The translations under genes and the position numbers were made by a program. The notes beneath the pieces were generated by a model, which searched no databases, was not told the origin of the DNA, and was given only the letters and a program-made list of their open reading frames with translations. Positions 17,127 to 30,493 of a DNA stretch of 64,000 nucleotides are shown here, one piece after another. Position 1 is the first letter of the stretch; each line of letters opens with the position of its first letter. The DNA comes from Nocardia transvalensis (GTDB taxonomy: Bacteria; Actinomycetota; Actinomycetes; Mycobacteriales; Mycobacteriaceae): contig NZ_JADLQQ010000005.1 in the NCBI RefSeq assembly GCF_015477765.1, forward strand, positions 248,001 through 312,000, read 5' to 3'.

Positions 17127-17947
17127 TCCTCGAGAAGGGTCCGGCGGCAGACGCTCTCACCGCCGAGGGACTGGCATGTGTGCGCGGGCAGCGGACGGTA
17201 CTCGCCGGGGTGAGCTTCACCGTTCGCGCGGGAGAAACGATCGGCATCGTCGGGCCCAACGGCACCGGTAAGACCACGCTGCTGCGCACTCTGGCCGGGC
17301 TGAGCCGCCCGGCCGCGGGACGGGTCCTGGTGAACGGCGAAGACCTGCACCGGCTTTCGCCGAGGCGGCGGGCCCGCACCGTGGCGGTCATGGCGCAGAA
17401 CGAGCAGCCACCGGCCGACCTTCTCGCGCGCGAGGTGGTCGCGTTGGGGCGCACACCGTACCTGCCCCCGTGGGGTGCGGGCAGCCCGCGCGAACGGCAG
17501 GCGATCGAAACGGCGCTGCAGGCGGTCGATCTCGACGGCTTCGCCGATCGGCCGGTGCATCGGATGTCCGGGGGCGAACGGCAGCGCGTCCTGCTGGCCA
17601 GGGCATTGGCCCAAGCCACTCCCCTGCTGCTACTGGACGAACCGACCAACCACCTCGACATCACCCACCGGCTCGCACTGCTGGAACTGGCCCGCTCGCT
17701 CGACCGCACCGTGGTGCTGGCCATGCACGATCTGGCGCTGGCCGACCGCTATTGCGACCGCGTGCTGGTCGTGCACGACGGCACCACGGGGCCGCTGGAA
17801 CCGCCGGACATCGCGCTGCGGCCCGAGATTCTCGAGGCGGCCTTCGGTGTGCGCGCGGCGCGGGTCCGCCACCCCGATACCGGCGAAATGCACCTGCTGC
17901 TCGGCGCGTGGGACAGGAAGAAAGCATGCGAGACCAGCAACACATGA
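17123..17947 (+). CDS. Cobalamin ABC transporter ATP-binding protein (BtuD-like)
   Basis: A 274-residue ATPase. Walker A GPNGTGKTT (about residue 49), Q-loop MAQNEQ, signature MSGGERQR and Walker B LLLLDEPTNHLD with the H-loop in AMHDLALA are all intact. It powers the BtuC-like permease. The ATG at 17123 overlaps the preceding stop codon (ATGA), so the two are translated together. The Q-loop and the about 60-residue helical region LGRTPYLPPWG are typical of the FecE/BtuD group. Confidence 0.93.
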   Translation: MILEKGPAADALTAEGLACVRGQRTVLAGVSFTVRAGETIGIVGPNGTGKTTLLRTLAGLSRPAAGRVLVNGEDLHRLSPRRRARTVAVMAQNEQPPADLLAREVVALGRTPYLPPWGAGSPRERQAIETALQAVDLDGFADRPVHRMSGGERQRVLLARALAQATPLLLLDEPTNHLDITHRLALLELARSLDRTVVLAMHDLALADRYCDRVLVVHDGTTGPLEPPDIALRPEILEAAFGVRAARVRHPDTGEMHLLLGAWDRKKACETSNT

Positions 17948-17958
17948 GAAGGGCGACG

Positions 17959-18984
17959 ATGAGGCGATCAATTCTGGTATCTGCCGTAGCGGCAATGGTT
18001 TCGGTGGTGACGGCGTGTGGCTCGTCCACCGTGGCCGAGGGAAATCTCACCGTGCGCAACTGCGGGGAGGACGTGCGGTTTCCGTCGCCCGCGAAGCGGA
18101 TGTTCGTCAATGACGGGAATCTGATCTCCATGGCATTGGCATTGGGGGCGCAGGATTCGGTGGTGGCGGTGTCGAGCCTGCAGCGCGATGCCGACACGCT
18201 GCGCCGGCACTACGGGGATGTCGTGGATCGGCTGAAACAGGTTGCGCCGGAATATCCCTCGCGCGAGACGGTGCTGGCGCAGCGGCCGGACGTGATGGTG
18301 GCCGGATGGAGCTACGGCTACGACGAATCGAAGGATCTCACGCCGGACTCGTTGCGCAAGAACGGGGTCGCCGCCTACGTGCTCACCGAGAGCTGCCGAC
18401 AGCGCGAGGGCGACAAGCCCCGCGGCATCGTCGATCCCTGGACAGCACTGCGCACCGATCTGACCGATCTGGGCGCCATCACCGGCCGCACCGACCGCGC
18501 CACCGAGCTCACCGCCGATCTGGACCGGCGCCTGGATGCACTGCACCGGGCGCCCCGGGGCGAGCGCGCACCGACCGTCTTCGTCTTCGACAGCGCGAGC
18601 GACACCGTATTCTCGAGCGGGAAATTCGGTGCACCACAGGCGATCCTGGACGCGTCCGGCGCCCGCAATGCGCTCGACGACGTCGCCGACACCTGGACCG
18701 CGGTGTCGTGGGAGCGGTTGGCCGCCGCCGACCCGGACGCCATCGTCTTCGTCGATTATCCGAAGCAGTCCTTCGACCAGAAGGTGGAGCTCTTGCGCGC
18801 CAAACCGGGAATCAACCGGCTGCGCGCGGTCACCGAACAGCGATTCCTGAATCTGCCGTACGCGCTGTGGACGAGCGGACCGCTCAATATCGATGCCGCC
18901 GAACAGATCCGGGCACAGCTGGAGCGCTGGAACCTCCTGCCGCCCTCGGATATTCGCCCGCAGGCCGACGACACGGTTCGCTGA
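17959..18984 (+). CDS. Cobalamin-binding lipoprotein (BtuF-like)
   Basis: A 341-residue substrate-binding protein. The signal peptide (MRRSILVSAVAAMVSVV) ends in the lipobox VTAC, so the mature protein is lipid-anchored outside the membrane. The two-lobe helical-backbone fold is indicated by PSPAKRMFVNDGNLISMALALGAQDSVVAV, AQRPDVMVAGWSY and WERLAAADPDAIVFVDYP. ATG 17959 is preferred because GAGAAGGG lies 5 nt upstream; ATG 17944, which overlaps the ATPase stop, and ATG 17925 are in frame and would lengthen the basic n-region. Third gene of the riboswitch-controlled operon. Confidence 0.9.
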   Translation: MRRSILVSAVAAMVSVVTACGSSTVAEGNLTVRNCGEDVRFPSPAKRMFVNDGNLISMALALGAQDSVVAVSSLQRDADTLRRHYGDVVDRLKQVAPEYPSRETVLAQRPDVMVAGWSYGYDESKDLTPDSLRKNGVAAYVLTESCRQREGDKPRGIVDPWTALRTDLTDLGAITGRTDRATELTADLDRRLDALHRAPRGERAPTVFVFDSASDTVFSSGKFGAPQAILDASGARNALDDVADTWTAVSWERLAAADPDAIVFVDYPKQSFDQKVELLRAKPGINRLRAVTEQRFLNLPYALWTSGPLNIDAAEQIRAQLERWNLLPPSDIRPQADDTVR

Positions 18985-18987
18985 CCG

Positions 18988-20172
18988 TCATCGGGCGGAG
19001 ACAAGTTCCTGAGCGTTGATCTGACGCACGAACGGCACGATCTGCTGGGCGATGACCTTGTTGTATTCGCCCGGCTGCTGCCGCGGGTTGGCGTGGCCGG
19101 TGGTGCGGGTCAGCACCACCAGCAGGGTGCCGTTGATGCCGCCGACCTGCTCGATCAGCACCCGGTGGGTGTAGGCGGGGTCGACGATCGAGTCGCGCTC
19201 GGGATTGTGCGGGCGGATGAACGCGATGGCCGGGCGCGATTTCCCGGCGGCGGGTTTGGCCAGCGCCCGCAGATCGTCCACGGCACCGCCCGCCACGATC
19301 GCCTTGAACTGCGCCTCGATCAGGCCGTTGCTCGCGACGTCGCGGTTGAAGATCTTCTGCTCCAGCACATCGCTCACCGCGCGCTTCAGCCCGACGACGC
19401 GAATGCCCGGCGGCGAACTCCCGTAGTCGATGAATCGGTCACGGCGCGTGTAGGTTTCGGCGATGAAGCGCAGGGTACGGCTCTCTCGGGCGCCCGGCAT
19501 CCAGCCGGTCCAGCGCAGCAGTTCCTCGCCCTGGTCGCGGCTTTCCGGGCGGACCGCGTCCAGGTTGATCGGCGTGCAGTCCAGGATCACCCCTGTCAGC
19601 CTCTTCGGGCTGCCGGTATGGATGTGCTTGCCGACCTCGAGCGCGATCACTCCGCCCATGCTGTGCCCGACCAGCACGATGTTGTCGATGTTCGCGGCGT
19701 CGGTGACCTTGACGATCAGGTCGCTGATCACCTTGATGTCGATACCGGTGTTGTCGTAGCGCACCGCCCACACCGAACCCAGCTGGCCCAGCGACGGCAG
19801 CGCGCGGGCGGTCTCGGAGGCGTCGAGTGAGCCCAGTCCGACCAGGTCGAAGACCGCGGTGTTGCGCACCTGCGGGGTGGCGGGGGCGGCGATCGGGAAG
19901 ACCGCGGGTTCGGTGCGGGCCAGGCGCGCCCGTTCCGGGGCGATGTCGCCGGCCCAGTACTGGGCGAACAGGGTCAGGACCACGATCGGGGCGATGACCA
20001 GCCGCAACAGCACCAGGCGGGTGCGGCGCAGCGTCTTCCAGCCGTACCCCAGCCCGGTCTCGGCCAAGCGGGCTTTCCGCCGCGCATCGTCGTAGTCGGC
20101 GACGGTGGACGGGTGCCGGTCCGCAACAAGCATCCCTATCCACTGTAGGGGCATCCCGGCCCCGATGATCAT
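18988..20172 (-). CDS. Membrane-anchored alpha/beta hydrolase
   Basis: About 394 residues. After a short basic cytoplasmic part, one hydrophobic helix (LVLLRLVIAPIVVLTLFAQ, about 52-70) should anchor the protein. The rest is an alpha/beta hydrolase whose nucleophile elbow GHSMGGV is near residue 172, followed by LDCTPINLD and a C-terminal RTTGHANPRQ that may supply the catalytic His. No specific substrate can be named; acyl ester hydrolysis is most likely. The start is uncertain: a later ATG at 20133 (MLVADRH) is equally plausible. It converges with the cobalamin operon, with 3 nt between stops. Confidence 0.75.
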   Translation of the reverse strand: MIIGAGMPLQWIGMLVADRHPSTVADYDDARRKARLAETGLGYGWKTLRRTRLVLLRLVIAPIVVLTLFAQYWAGDIAPERARLARTEPAVFPIAAPATPQVRNTAVFDLVGLGSLDASETARALPSLGQLGSVWAVRYDNTGIDIKVISDLIVKVTDAANIDNIVLVGHSMGGVIALEVGKHIHTGSPKRLTGVILDCTPINLDAVRPESRDQGEELLRWTGWMPGARESRTLRFIAETYTRRDRFIDYGSSPPGIRVVGLKRAVSDVLEQKIFNRDVASNGLIEAQFKAIVAGGAVDDLRALAKPAAGKSRPAIAFIRPHNPERDSIVDPAYTHRVLIEQVGGINGTLLVVLTRTTGHANPRQQPGEYNKVIAQQIVPFVRQINAQELVSAR

Positions 20173-20196
20173 CAGCCGGGCCCGACCTGTGTCGGT

Positions 20197-20877
20197 TCAG
20201 CCGAGGTAGCGCGCGGACCAGTCGGGCAGGAACCAGCTCGGGGCGGTGTCGGCGAATCGCTCGGGCGCCCAGCGGCCCGCGCCCTCGGGGAGGACGCCGA
20301 CGATGTCCACTCCGGTGACCGACGGCAGGTCGGTGCGGTTGCATTCGGAGGCGATATCCGGTGCGGTAGGCCAGGATCCGATCACCAGACCGGCGCAGCG
20401 CACGCCCGCCGCGGCGAGGGCGCGGGTGGTGAGTTCGCTGTGGTTGAGGGTGCCCAGACCCGCGGCAGCGACCACCAGCACGGGGGCGCCGAGCTTCTGC
20501 GCCAGGTCGAGCAGGGTGAACTCCCCGATCCTGACCAGCAGTCCGCCCGCGCCCTCGACCAGGGTGAGATCGGCGTCGGAGAGGGAGTCGACCGCGGCCA
20601 CCGTTTCCGCCAGCGTCAGCAGCGGCCGCCCGCAGCGGCGGGCGGCGGTGTCGGGAGCCAAAGGCTCTGGGTAGCGGGCCAATTCGAGGGTTCGGGTGAC
20701 TCCGGCGAGCCGCTGCACCTCGGCCAGATCGCCGGGTTCGCCGGGTTCGACGCCGGTCTGGGCCGGTTTGCACACCGCCACCGTGCGTCCGGCCGCCCGG
20801 GCCGCGGCGGCCAATGCGGCCGTGGTCACGGTCTTACCGACCTCGGTGGAGGTGCCGGTCACGATCAGGAAACTCAC
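20197..20877 (-). CDS. bioD: Dethiobiotin synthetase
   Basis: A 226-residue ATP-dependent carboxylase that closes the ureido ring of dethiobiotin from diaminopelargonate and CO2. The P-loop is [10 protein letters not shown] (residues 7-16). [18 protein letters not shown] and [15 protein letters not shown] are family motifs. The GTG start 20877 follows AAGGAGG, which lies inside the last codons of bioF 8 nt upstream, so bioF and bioD are translationally coupled, with only 3 nt between stop and start. Confidence 0.96.
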   Translation of the reverse strand: MSFLIVTGTSTEVGKTVTTAALAAAARAAGRTVAVCKPAQTGVEPGEPGDLAEVQRLAGVTRTLELARYPEPLAPDTAARRCGRPLLTLAETVAAVDSLSDADLTLVEGAGGLLVRIGEFTLLDLAQKLGAPVLVVAAAGLGTLNHSELTTRALAAAGVRCAGLVIGSWPTAPDIASECNRTDLPSVTGVDIVGVLPEGAGRWAPERFADTAPSWFLPDWSARYLG

Positions 20878-20880
20878 GCT

Positions 20881-22035
20881 TCATGCCTCCTTCCGTCGAG
20901 TTGCCGCTCTCGACTCGGCCAGGACGTCGCCGAGAACGGTTGCGATGGTGGCCATTTCGGCGTCGGTGAGATCCGCCCGGGCGGTGAGCCGCAAGCGCGA
21001 GGTGCCCTCGGGGACCGACGGGGGGCGGAAGCAGCCGACGCTCAGGCCCCGGGCACGGCAGGCCTGGGCGGCGTCGTAGGCGAGCTGGGCCTGCCCGAGC
21101 ACCACCGACACCACCGCCGAATCCGGTTGCGGCGCCTCGGCGATGCGGGCGATTTCGGCGGCGCGGGTCAGGACGCGGCCCGCCATCTCCGGTTCGCGGC
21201 GCAGCAGGCGCAGGGCGGCGCGGGCGGCGCCGACGGCGGCGGGTGCGAGGCCGGTATCGAAGATGAACGTGCGCGCGGAGTCGATGAGATGCGCGCGCAC
21301 CCGCTCATCGGCGAGCACCGCTCCGCCTTGGGCGGCAAGGGCTTTCGACAGGGTCGCGGTGATCACCAGATCCGGTTGGCCCGCCAGGCCGAGCTCGTGG
21401 ACCAGGCCGCACCCGCCCGCGCCGCGCACACCGATGCCGTGTGCCTCGTCGACGACCAGTACCGCACCGTTCGCCCGCACCACCCGGTGCAGTTCGACCA
21501 GCGGCGCGAGGTCCCCGTCGGCGCTGAACACCGAATCGGTGACGACCAGCGCCCGCTCCTCGCTGCGCTGCGCCAGCAGCCGATCCACCGCCTCGACATC
21601 ACCGTGCGGCGCGACCTCCACCCGCGCCCGCGACAACCGGCAGGCGTCCACCAGGGAGGCGTGGCTCCCCGCGTCGGACACCACCAGCGCGCCGCGCCCG
21701 GACAGTGCGGTCACCACCCCGAGGTTGGCGGCGTATCCGGACGCGAACACCAGCCCCGCCTCGGCGCCGACGAATTCCGCCAGTTCGGCCTCGAACTGCT
21801 CGTGCTCGAGGGTCGTCCCGGTCACCAGCCGCGATCCGGTGGCCCCGGCACCCCACTTGCGCACCGCCTCGACCGCCCCCTCGATCACCTCCGGATGCCG
21901 GGAAAGCCCCAGGTAATCGTTGGAAGCCAGATCGATCAGCCCCGTCTCCGGCGCCCGCGCCCGCAGCTCCCGCCGCAGCCCGTCCCGCACCCGCCCGGCG
22001 GCCCGCACGTCCAACCAGCTCAACGGATCACTCAC
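20881..22035 (-). CDS. bioF: 8-amino-7-oxononanoate synthase
   Basis: A 384-residue PLP enzyme that condenses pimeloyl-ACP or pimeloyl-CoA with L-alanine. Motifs: LASNDYLGLSRHPEV, GATGSRLVTGTTLEHEQFE, DAGSHASLVDACRLSRA, VVDEAHGIGVRG with the PLP-binding Asp, and TATLSKALAAQGG with the Schiff-base Lys. The start is GTG 22035, because all longer readings pass through the BioQ box at 22052-22064. No good Shine-Dalgarno precedes the GTG, so the mRNA may be leaderless or have a very short leader. Coupled to bioD. Confidence 0.95.
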   Translation of the reverse strand: MSDPLSWLDVRAAGRVRDGLRRELRARAPETGLIDLASNDYLGLSRHPEVIEGAVEAVRKWGAGATGSRLVTGTTLEHEQFEAELAEFVGAEAGLVFASGYAANLGVVTALSGRGALVVSDAGSHASLVDACRLSRARVEVAPHGDVEAVDRLLAQRSEERALVVTDSVFSADGDLAPLVELHRVVRANGAVLVVDEAHGIGVRGAGGCGLVHELGLAGQPDLVITATLSKALAAQGGAVLADERVRAHLIDSARTFIFDTGLAPAAVGAARAALRLLRREPEMAGRVLTRAAEIARIAEAPQPDSAVVSVVLGQAQLAYDAAQACRARGLSVGCFRPPSVPEGTSRLRLTARADLTDAEMATIATVLGDVLAESRAATRRKEA

Positions 22036-22051
22036 AGGTGAAGAGCATACT

Positions 22052-22064
22052 TGAACGCCGTTCA
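22052..22064. promoter_or_regulatory. BioQ box upstream of bioF
   Basis: TGAAC-GCC-GTTCA, identical to the box before bioA, 17 nt upstream of the bioF GTG. At this distance bound BioQ should block the promoter or early transcript of bioF-bioD. Confidence 0.88.
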
Positions 22065-22082
22065 GGAGCAAGCCGGACGCCC

Positions 22083-22160
22083 TAGCCGCACCCCTTCTTG
22101 CCATCCGCACCCCGTACAGACGGTCGCAAGGGGTGCGGATGGGAAGAAGGGGTGCGGCTA
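22083..22160. repeat. Long inverted repeat (31-bp arms) between monooxygenase and bioF
   Basis: Arms 22083-22113 and 22130-22160 pair over 31 bp with one mismatch; loop 22114-22129. Each arm itself contains two GCACCCC-type blocks. It lies 38 nt after the stop of the upstream monooxygenase gene (which is transcribed leftward) and 19 nt before the BioQ box. It can act as a strong terminator that separates the two transcription units, though the arm length exceeds normal terminators. Confidence 0.8.
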
Positions 22161-22198
22161 TGCAGCGGCCTCACGTTCCCGACGCACCCCGTCTTTGG

Positions 22199-23341
22199 TT
22201 AGTGCGGGGGATTCCAGTCGAGGACGGGCGCGAGGGCGCGTAAGGCGATCCGGTTGGGGGTCAGGCGGACGGTGAGGTTGCGGGCGAGGGTGGCGGGTGG
22301 GAAGGACCATTGGGCGGCGAATCCTGCGCGGCGGGAGCGGCGGACGATGGACTGCGTGCGCGGGCGGCGGAGGCGGTCGTAGGCGGTGAGGGCGGTGTCG
22401 ACGGGGTGGCGGTCGAGCAGGGCGGCGAGGGTGACGGCATCCTCGAGGGCTTGATTGGCGCCCTGGCCGAGGTTGGGGGTCATGGTGTGGGCGGCGTCGC
22501 CGAGGAGGGCGACGCGGCCGCGGACGTAGGTGGGCAGGTCGGGGAGGTCGTAGATGTCGTGGCGCAGGACAGTTTCCGGATCGACGGCGTCCAACAGGGC
22601 GGGGATCGGATCGTGCCAGGAACCGAATCGCCGTACCACTTCGGCGTATTCGCCGTGCGGACCGCGCTGACCGGCAGGGGCGTCGGCGACGGCGAACATG
22701 TACACCCGCCCATCGGCCAGCGGCAGAATGCCGAAACGCTCTCCGCGGCCCCAGCTTTCGCCACCGCTGTGGATCTCGGCCACCGGCCGGGTAACCATCC
22801 GCCACGAGGTGTATCCGGCGTACCGCAGACCGCGAGCCTGCGGCCACAGCGATCGCCGCACAGCGCTGTGCGCGCCGTCGGCACCGACCACCAGGTCGGC
22901 ACGTGTGCTGCCGCCGCTGTGCACGACCTTCGCCCCGGAGCCGTCCTGCTCCACCGATTCGACGGTGATCCCCAGGCGCAGAACGTCTTCCGGAATCGCC
23001 TCGTGCAGGATGGAGAACAGGTCGGCACGGTGGATGGCGACCACCGCCCCGTGCCGGCGGGCCACTTCGTCGGTATCGGTTTTCGACAACCAGCGGCCGG
23101 TACTGTCGCGAATCCCACCCTCGACATTGATGAGGGCCCGGCGGCGCACCTGCTCACCCAGCCCCAATTCCGCCAGCGCCCGCACACCGTTGGACCACAG
23201 GCTCAGCCCCGAACCGACCTCCCCGATCTCGGGCGCCTGCTCCAGAACCCGCACCTGCCGTCCGCACCGCAGCAACGCGAGCGCCGTCGCCAAACCCCCG
23301 ATCCCGCCTCCGACCACAACCACCGGCTCCCGGTCTTCCAT
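22199..23341 (-). CDS. FAD-dependent aromatic-type monooxygenase inside the biotin cluster
   Basis: A 380-residue group A flavoprotein monooxygenase (UbiH, salicylate hydroxylase type). The three fingerprints are visible: the dinucleotide fold VVVGGGIGGLATALAL at residues 8-23, DLVVGADGAHSAVR near 150-163 (DG motif), and RVALLGDAAHTMTPNLGQGANQALEDA near 280 (GD motif). It hydroxylates an unknown, probably ring-type substrate with NAD(P)H and O2. It lies between bioA and bioF on the same strand, 71 nt after bioA, so the bioA promoter and BioQ box may control it. A long inverted repeat follows it. No role in biotin synthesis is known for the family. Confidence 0.85.
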   Translation of the reverse strand: MEDREPVVVVGGGIGGLATALALLRCGRQVRVLEQAPEIGEVGSGLSLWSNGVRALAELGLGEQVRRRALINVEGGIRDSTGRWLSKTDTDEVARRHGAVVAIHRADLFSILHEAIPEDVLRLGITVESVEQDGSGAKVVHSGGSTRADLVVGADGAHSAVRRSLWPQARGLRYAGYTSWRMVTRPVAEIHSGGESWGRGERFGILPLADGRVYMFAVADAPAGQRGPHGEYAEVVRRFGSWHDPIPALLDAVDPETVLRHDIYDLPDLPTYVRGRVALLGDAAHTMTPNLGQGANQALEDAVTLAALLDRHPVDTALTAYDRLRRPRTQSIVRRSRRAGFAAQWSFPPATLARNLTVRLTPNRIALRALAPVLDWNPPH

Positions 23342-23412
23342 GCCGTCCTCCCGCGCTCTGCCGTCAGCTTCTCACGCCGATCAAACCAGGACGGTGGCCG
23401 GTGTTCTGCCGT

Positions 23413-24681
23413 TCAAGCGCTGGCCGCAGCGATCACCCCGGCGGCAATGCGGTCCACCTCTTCGGCGGTGCTGATGAACGGCGGCATGGTGTAGATCAGA
23501 TTGCGGAACGGCCGCAGCCACACCCCGGATTCGACGGCGGCGTGGGTGGCCTTGCGCATATCCACCGGGCGGTCGAGTTCGACGACGCCGATCGCGCCCA
23601 GTACGCGCACGTCGACCACGCCCGGAATCTCCTGCGCCGCAGCCAATCGGGCGGTCAACCCGGCCTCGATGCCCGCAACCTCGGCCTTCCAGTCCCGCGC
23701 CTGCAGCAATTCGATGGAGGCGACGGCCACCGCGCAGGCGAGCGGATTGCCCATGAAGGTCGGTCCGTGCATCAGGGCACCGTGTCCGGCACTGATGGTT
23801 TCGGCGATCCTCGCCGTACACAGCGTGGCGGCCAGGGTCAGATAGCCGCCCGTGATCGCCTTGCCCAGGCACATCACATCCGGGCGCACGCCCACCCGGT
23901 CGGCGGCGAAAAACGTTCCGGTGCGGCCGAATCCGGTGGCGATCTCGTCGAATACCAGCAGCACGTCATGCTCGTCGCAGATCCGGCGCAGGTCGGTCAG
24001 GTACGCCGGATGATGGAACCGCATACCGCCCGCACCCTGCACGATCGGCTCGACGATCACCGCCGCCACCTCGTCGGCGCGGGCCGCCAGCAGCCGCTCG
24101 AGCTCCGCGACATACTGCGGCTCATAGTCTTTCGGCGGCATCGGCGCGAAGATCTGCTCGGTCAGCACGTCGGTCCACAGCGAGTGCATGCCGCCGTCGG
24201 GATCGCACACGCTCATCGGGGTGAAGGTGTCACCGTGATAGCCGCCCCGCCAGGTGAACAGCCGACGCTTCTCCGGCCGCCCCAGCGCCCGCCAGTACTG
24301 CAGGCACATCTTCGCGGCCACCTCGACCGACACCGAACCGGAGTCGCACAGGAACACCTTGTCCAGTCCGGGCGGGGTGAGTTCGACCAGCAGCTGCGCC
24401 AGCCGGGCCGCGGGCTCATGGGTCAGGCCGCCGAACATGACGTGGCTCATCCGCTGCGCCTGCGCCACCAGGGCGGCATCGAGCACCGCGTGCCGGTAGC
24501 CGTGCACCGCCGCCCACCACGAACTCATGCCGTCGATCAGCTCGCGCCCGTCGGCCAGGGTGAGGCGGGCGCCGGAGGCGGAGGCCACGACCAGCGGCTC
24601 GGTACCGGCCGGGAAGCCACCGTAGGGGTGCCAGAGGTGGGCGGCGTCGAGTGCGGTGATTTCTTCGGAGGTCAGGGTCAC
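23413..24681 (-). CDS. bioA: Adenosylmethionine-8-amino-7-oxononanoate aminotransferase
   Basis: A 422-residue class III PLP aminotransferase that uses SAM as amino donor. Features: LWHPYGGFP near the N terminus, [53 protein letters not shown] with the PLP Asp, [16 protein letters not shown] with the Schiff-base Lys, [15 protein letters not shown], and a C-terminal [15 protein letters not shown]. The start is GTG 24681 with AAGGA at a spacing of about 5 nt. A BioQ box lies 23 nt upstream. First gene of the bioA-monooxygenase-bioF-bioD run. Confidence 0.96.
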   Translation of the reverse strand: MTLTSEEITALDAAHLWHPYGGFPAGTEPLVVASASGARLTLADGRELIDGMSSWWAAVHGYRHAVLDAALVAQAQRMSHVMFGGLTHEPAARLAQLLVELTPPGLDKVFLCDSGSVSVEVAAKMCLQYWRALGRPEKRRLFTWRGGYHGDTFTPMSVCDPDGGMHSLWTDVLTEQIFAPMPPKDYEPQYVAELERLLAARADEVAAVIVEPIVQGAGGMRFHHPAYLTDLRRICDEHDVLLVFDEIATGFGRTGTFFAADRVGVRPDVMCLGKAITGGYLTLAATLCTARIAETISAGHGALMHGPTFMGNPLACAVAVASIELLQARDWKAEVAGIEAGLTARLAAAQEIPGVVDVRVLGAIGVVELDRPVDMRKATHAAVESGVWLRPFRNLIYTMPPFISTAEEVDRIAAGVIAAASA

Positions 24682-24704
24682 GGGGATCCTTCACGACGCG
24701 GGCT

Positions 24705-24717
24705 TGAACGCCGTTCA
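24705..24717. promoter_or_regulatory. BioQ box upstream of bioA
   Basis: TGAAC-GCC-GTTCA within the larger palindrome CTTGAACGCCGTTCAAG (24703-24719), the most symmetric of the three boxes. It lies 23 nt before the bioA start and 83 nt from the divergent MarR-GNAT gene. Confidence 0.9.
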
Positions 24718-24769
24718 AGTTACCACTTCACCCCTCGAAACCGCTCCGCGATCGGGAATCCCGCGGTAA

Positions 24770-24788
24770 CCTTTGACTTAGTCAAAGG
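24770..24788. promoter_or_regulatory. Palindromic operator before the MarR-GNAT gene
   Basis: CCTTTGAC-TTA-GTCAAAGG, perfect 8-bp arms with a 3-nt spacer, ending 12 nt before ATG 24801. Size and place suit autoregulation by the MarR domain encoded just downstream. GGATTGGAG at 24787-24795 also provides the ribosome site, so a bound protein would cover it. Confidence 0.7.
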
Positions 24789-24800
24789 ATTGGAGCCGAC

Positions 24801-25739
24801 ATGACCGCCGTCACCGACCCCGACGTCGACGCCGAGCATGTGGCCGCGGTACGCGAATTCAATCGCCGCTACACGCGCCTGATCGGAGTTCTGCAGGAAC
24901 ACCTCGTCGACAGCGACTTCTCCCTCACCGAGGCACGAATTCTGTTCGAGCTGGCCCACTTCGGCCCCCTCGAGGTGGTCACCCTGCGCCAGAATCTCGA
25001 TCTGGATCCGGGCTACCTCAGCCGCATCCTGTCCCGCTTCGAGGAGGCCGGACTGGTACTGCGGCAGCGGTCCGAACACGACGGGCGGCGGCAACTGGTG
25101 CAGCTGACCGACCTGGGCCGCGGCGTATTCACCGACCTCGACGGCCGGTCCAGCCGCGCCGTCGCCACCCTGCTCGGCGGTCATCCCCCGACCGCCCGCC
25201 ATCGCCTCGTCAACGCCATGCACACCATCGAACGCATCCTCGACGGCCGCGCCGCGGCCGAATTCACCATCCGCGACCCCCGTCCCGGCGACTACGGCTG
25301 GGTCGTGCAGAGCCACGCGGCCCTCTACGCCGCCGAATACGGCTGGGACATCAGCTACGAGGCGCTGGTCGCCCGCATCGTCGCCGACTACCTGGAAACC
25401 CGGGAGCCACACACCGAACGGGCGTGGATCGCCGAACGCGACGGCGAACCGATCGGCAGCGTGTTCTGCGTCCGCGAGGACGACACCACCGCCCGGCTGC
25501 GCCTGCTGCTGGTCGAACCGTCGGCCCGCGGCCTCGGGGTCGGTAGCGCCCTGGTCGGCGAATGCCTGCGCTTCGCCACCGATGCCGGATACCGCAGCAT
25601 GGTCCTGTGGACCAACGACGTCCTCACCGCGGCGCGGCGCATCTACGAACGCGCGGGCTTCGAGTTGATCGAATCCGAGCCACACCACAGTTTCGGCAAG
25701 GATCTCGTCGGGCAGACGTGGCGGCGGTCGCTGGTGTGA
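24801..25739 (+). CDS. MarR regulator fused to a GNAT acetyltransferase
   Basis: A 312-residue two-domain protein. Residues about 8-145 form a MarR winged helix (LTEARILFELAHFGPLEVVTLRQNLDLDPGYLSRILSRFEEAGLV, wing EHDGRRQLVQLT). Residues about 150-305 form a GNAT fold with the acetyl-CoA loop VEPSARGLGVGSALVGECLRF (R/QxxGxG/A) and LWTNDVLTAARRIYERAGF. Such fusions are a recognised actinobacterial family, but their acetylation targets are mostly unknown. The arrangement suggests DNA binding at the palindrome at 24770-24788, with acetyl-CoA or a substrate as signal. It diverges from bioA and lies upstream of treX, with a 107-nt gap. Confidence 0.9.
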   Translation: MTAVTDPDVDAEHVAAVREFNRRYTRLIGVLQEHLVDSDFSLTEARILFELAHFGPLEVVTLRQNLDLDPGYLSRILSRFEEAGLVLRQRSEHDGRRQLVQLTDLGRGVFTDLDGRSSRAVATLLGGHPPTARHRLVNAMHTIERILDGRAAAEFTIRDPRPGDYGWVVQSHAALYAAEYGWDISYEALVARIVADYLETREPHTERAWIAERDGEPIGSVFCVREDDTTARLRLLLVEPSARGLGVGSALVGECLRFATDAGYRSMVLWTNDVLTAARRIYERAGFELIESEPHHSFGKDLVGQTWRRSLV

Positions 25740-25846
25740 GGTCGCGAATTGCACGCCCGTACCGAACCGATCCCATATTCACGTAGGACCGGCACTCTCG
25801 CCCCACCCGCACCGGTTCGTCGGAGGTGGCGGTTAGTGTCGGTGGC

Positions 25847-27961
<2,115 letters not shown>

Positions 27962-27971
27962 TCGATACGAG

Positions 27972-30383
<2,412 letters not shown>

Positions 30384-30493
30384 CACGCCGGGCGCGACAC
30401 GCGGAAAACCACCTGGTCCATTTTGTGACTGATGTGACATAGCATCAGGCGCTGCAAGCCGCACCATCGTCGCGTTCGGCAGGAGGCAGCTCG

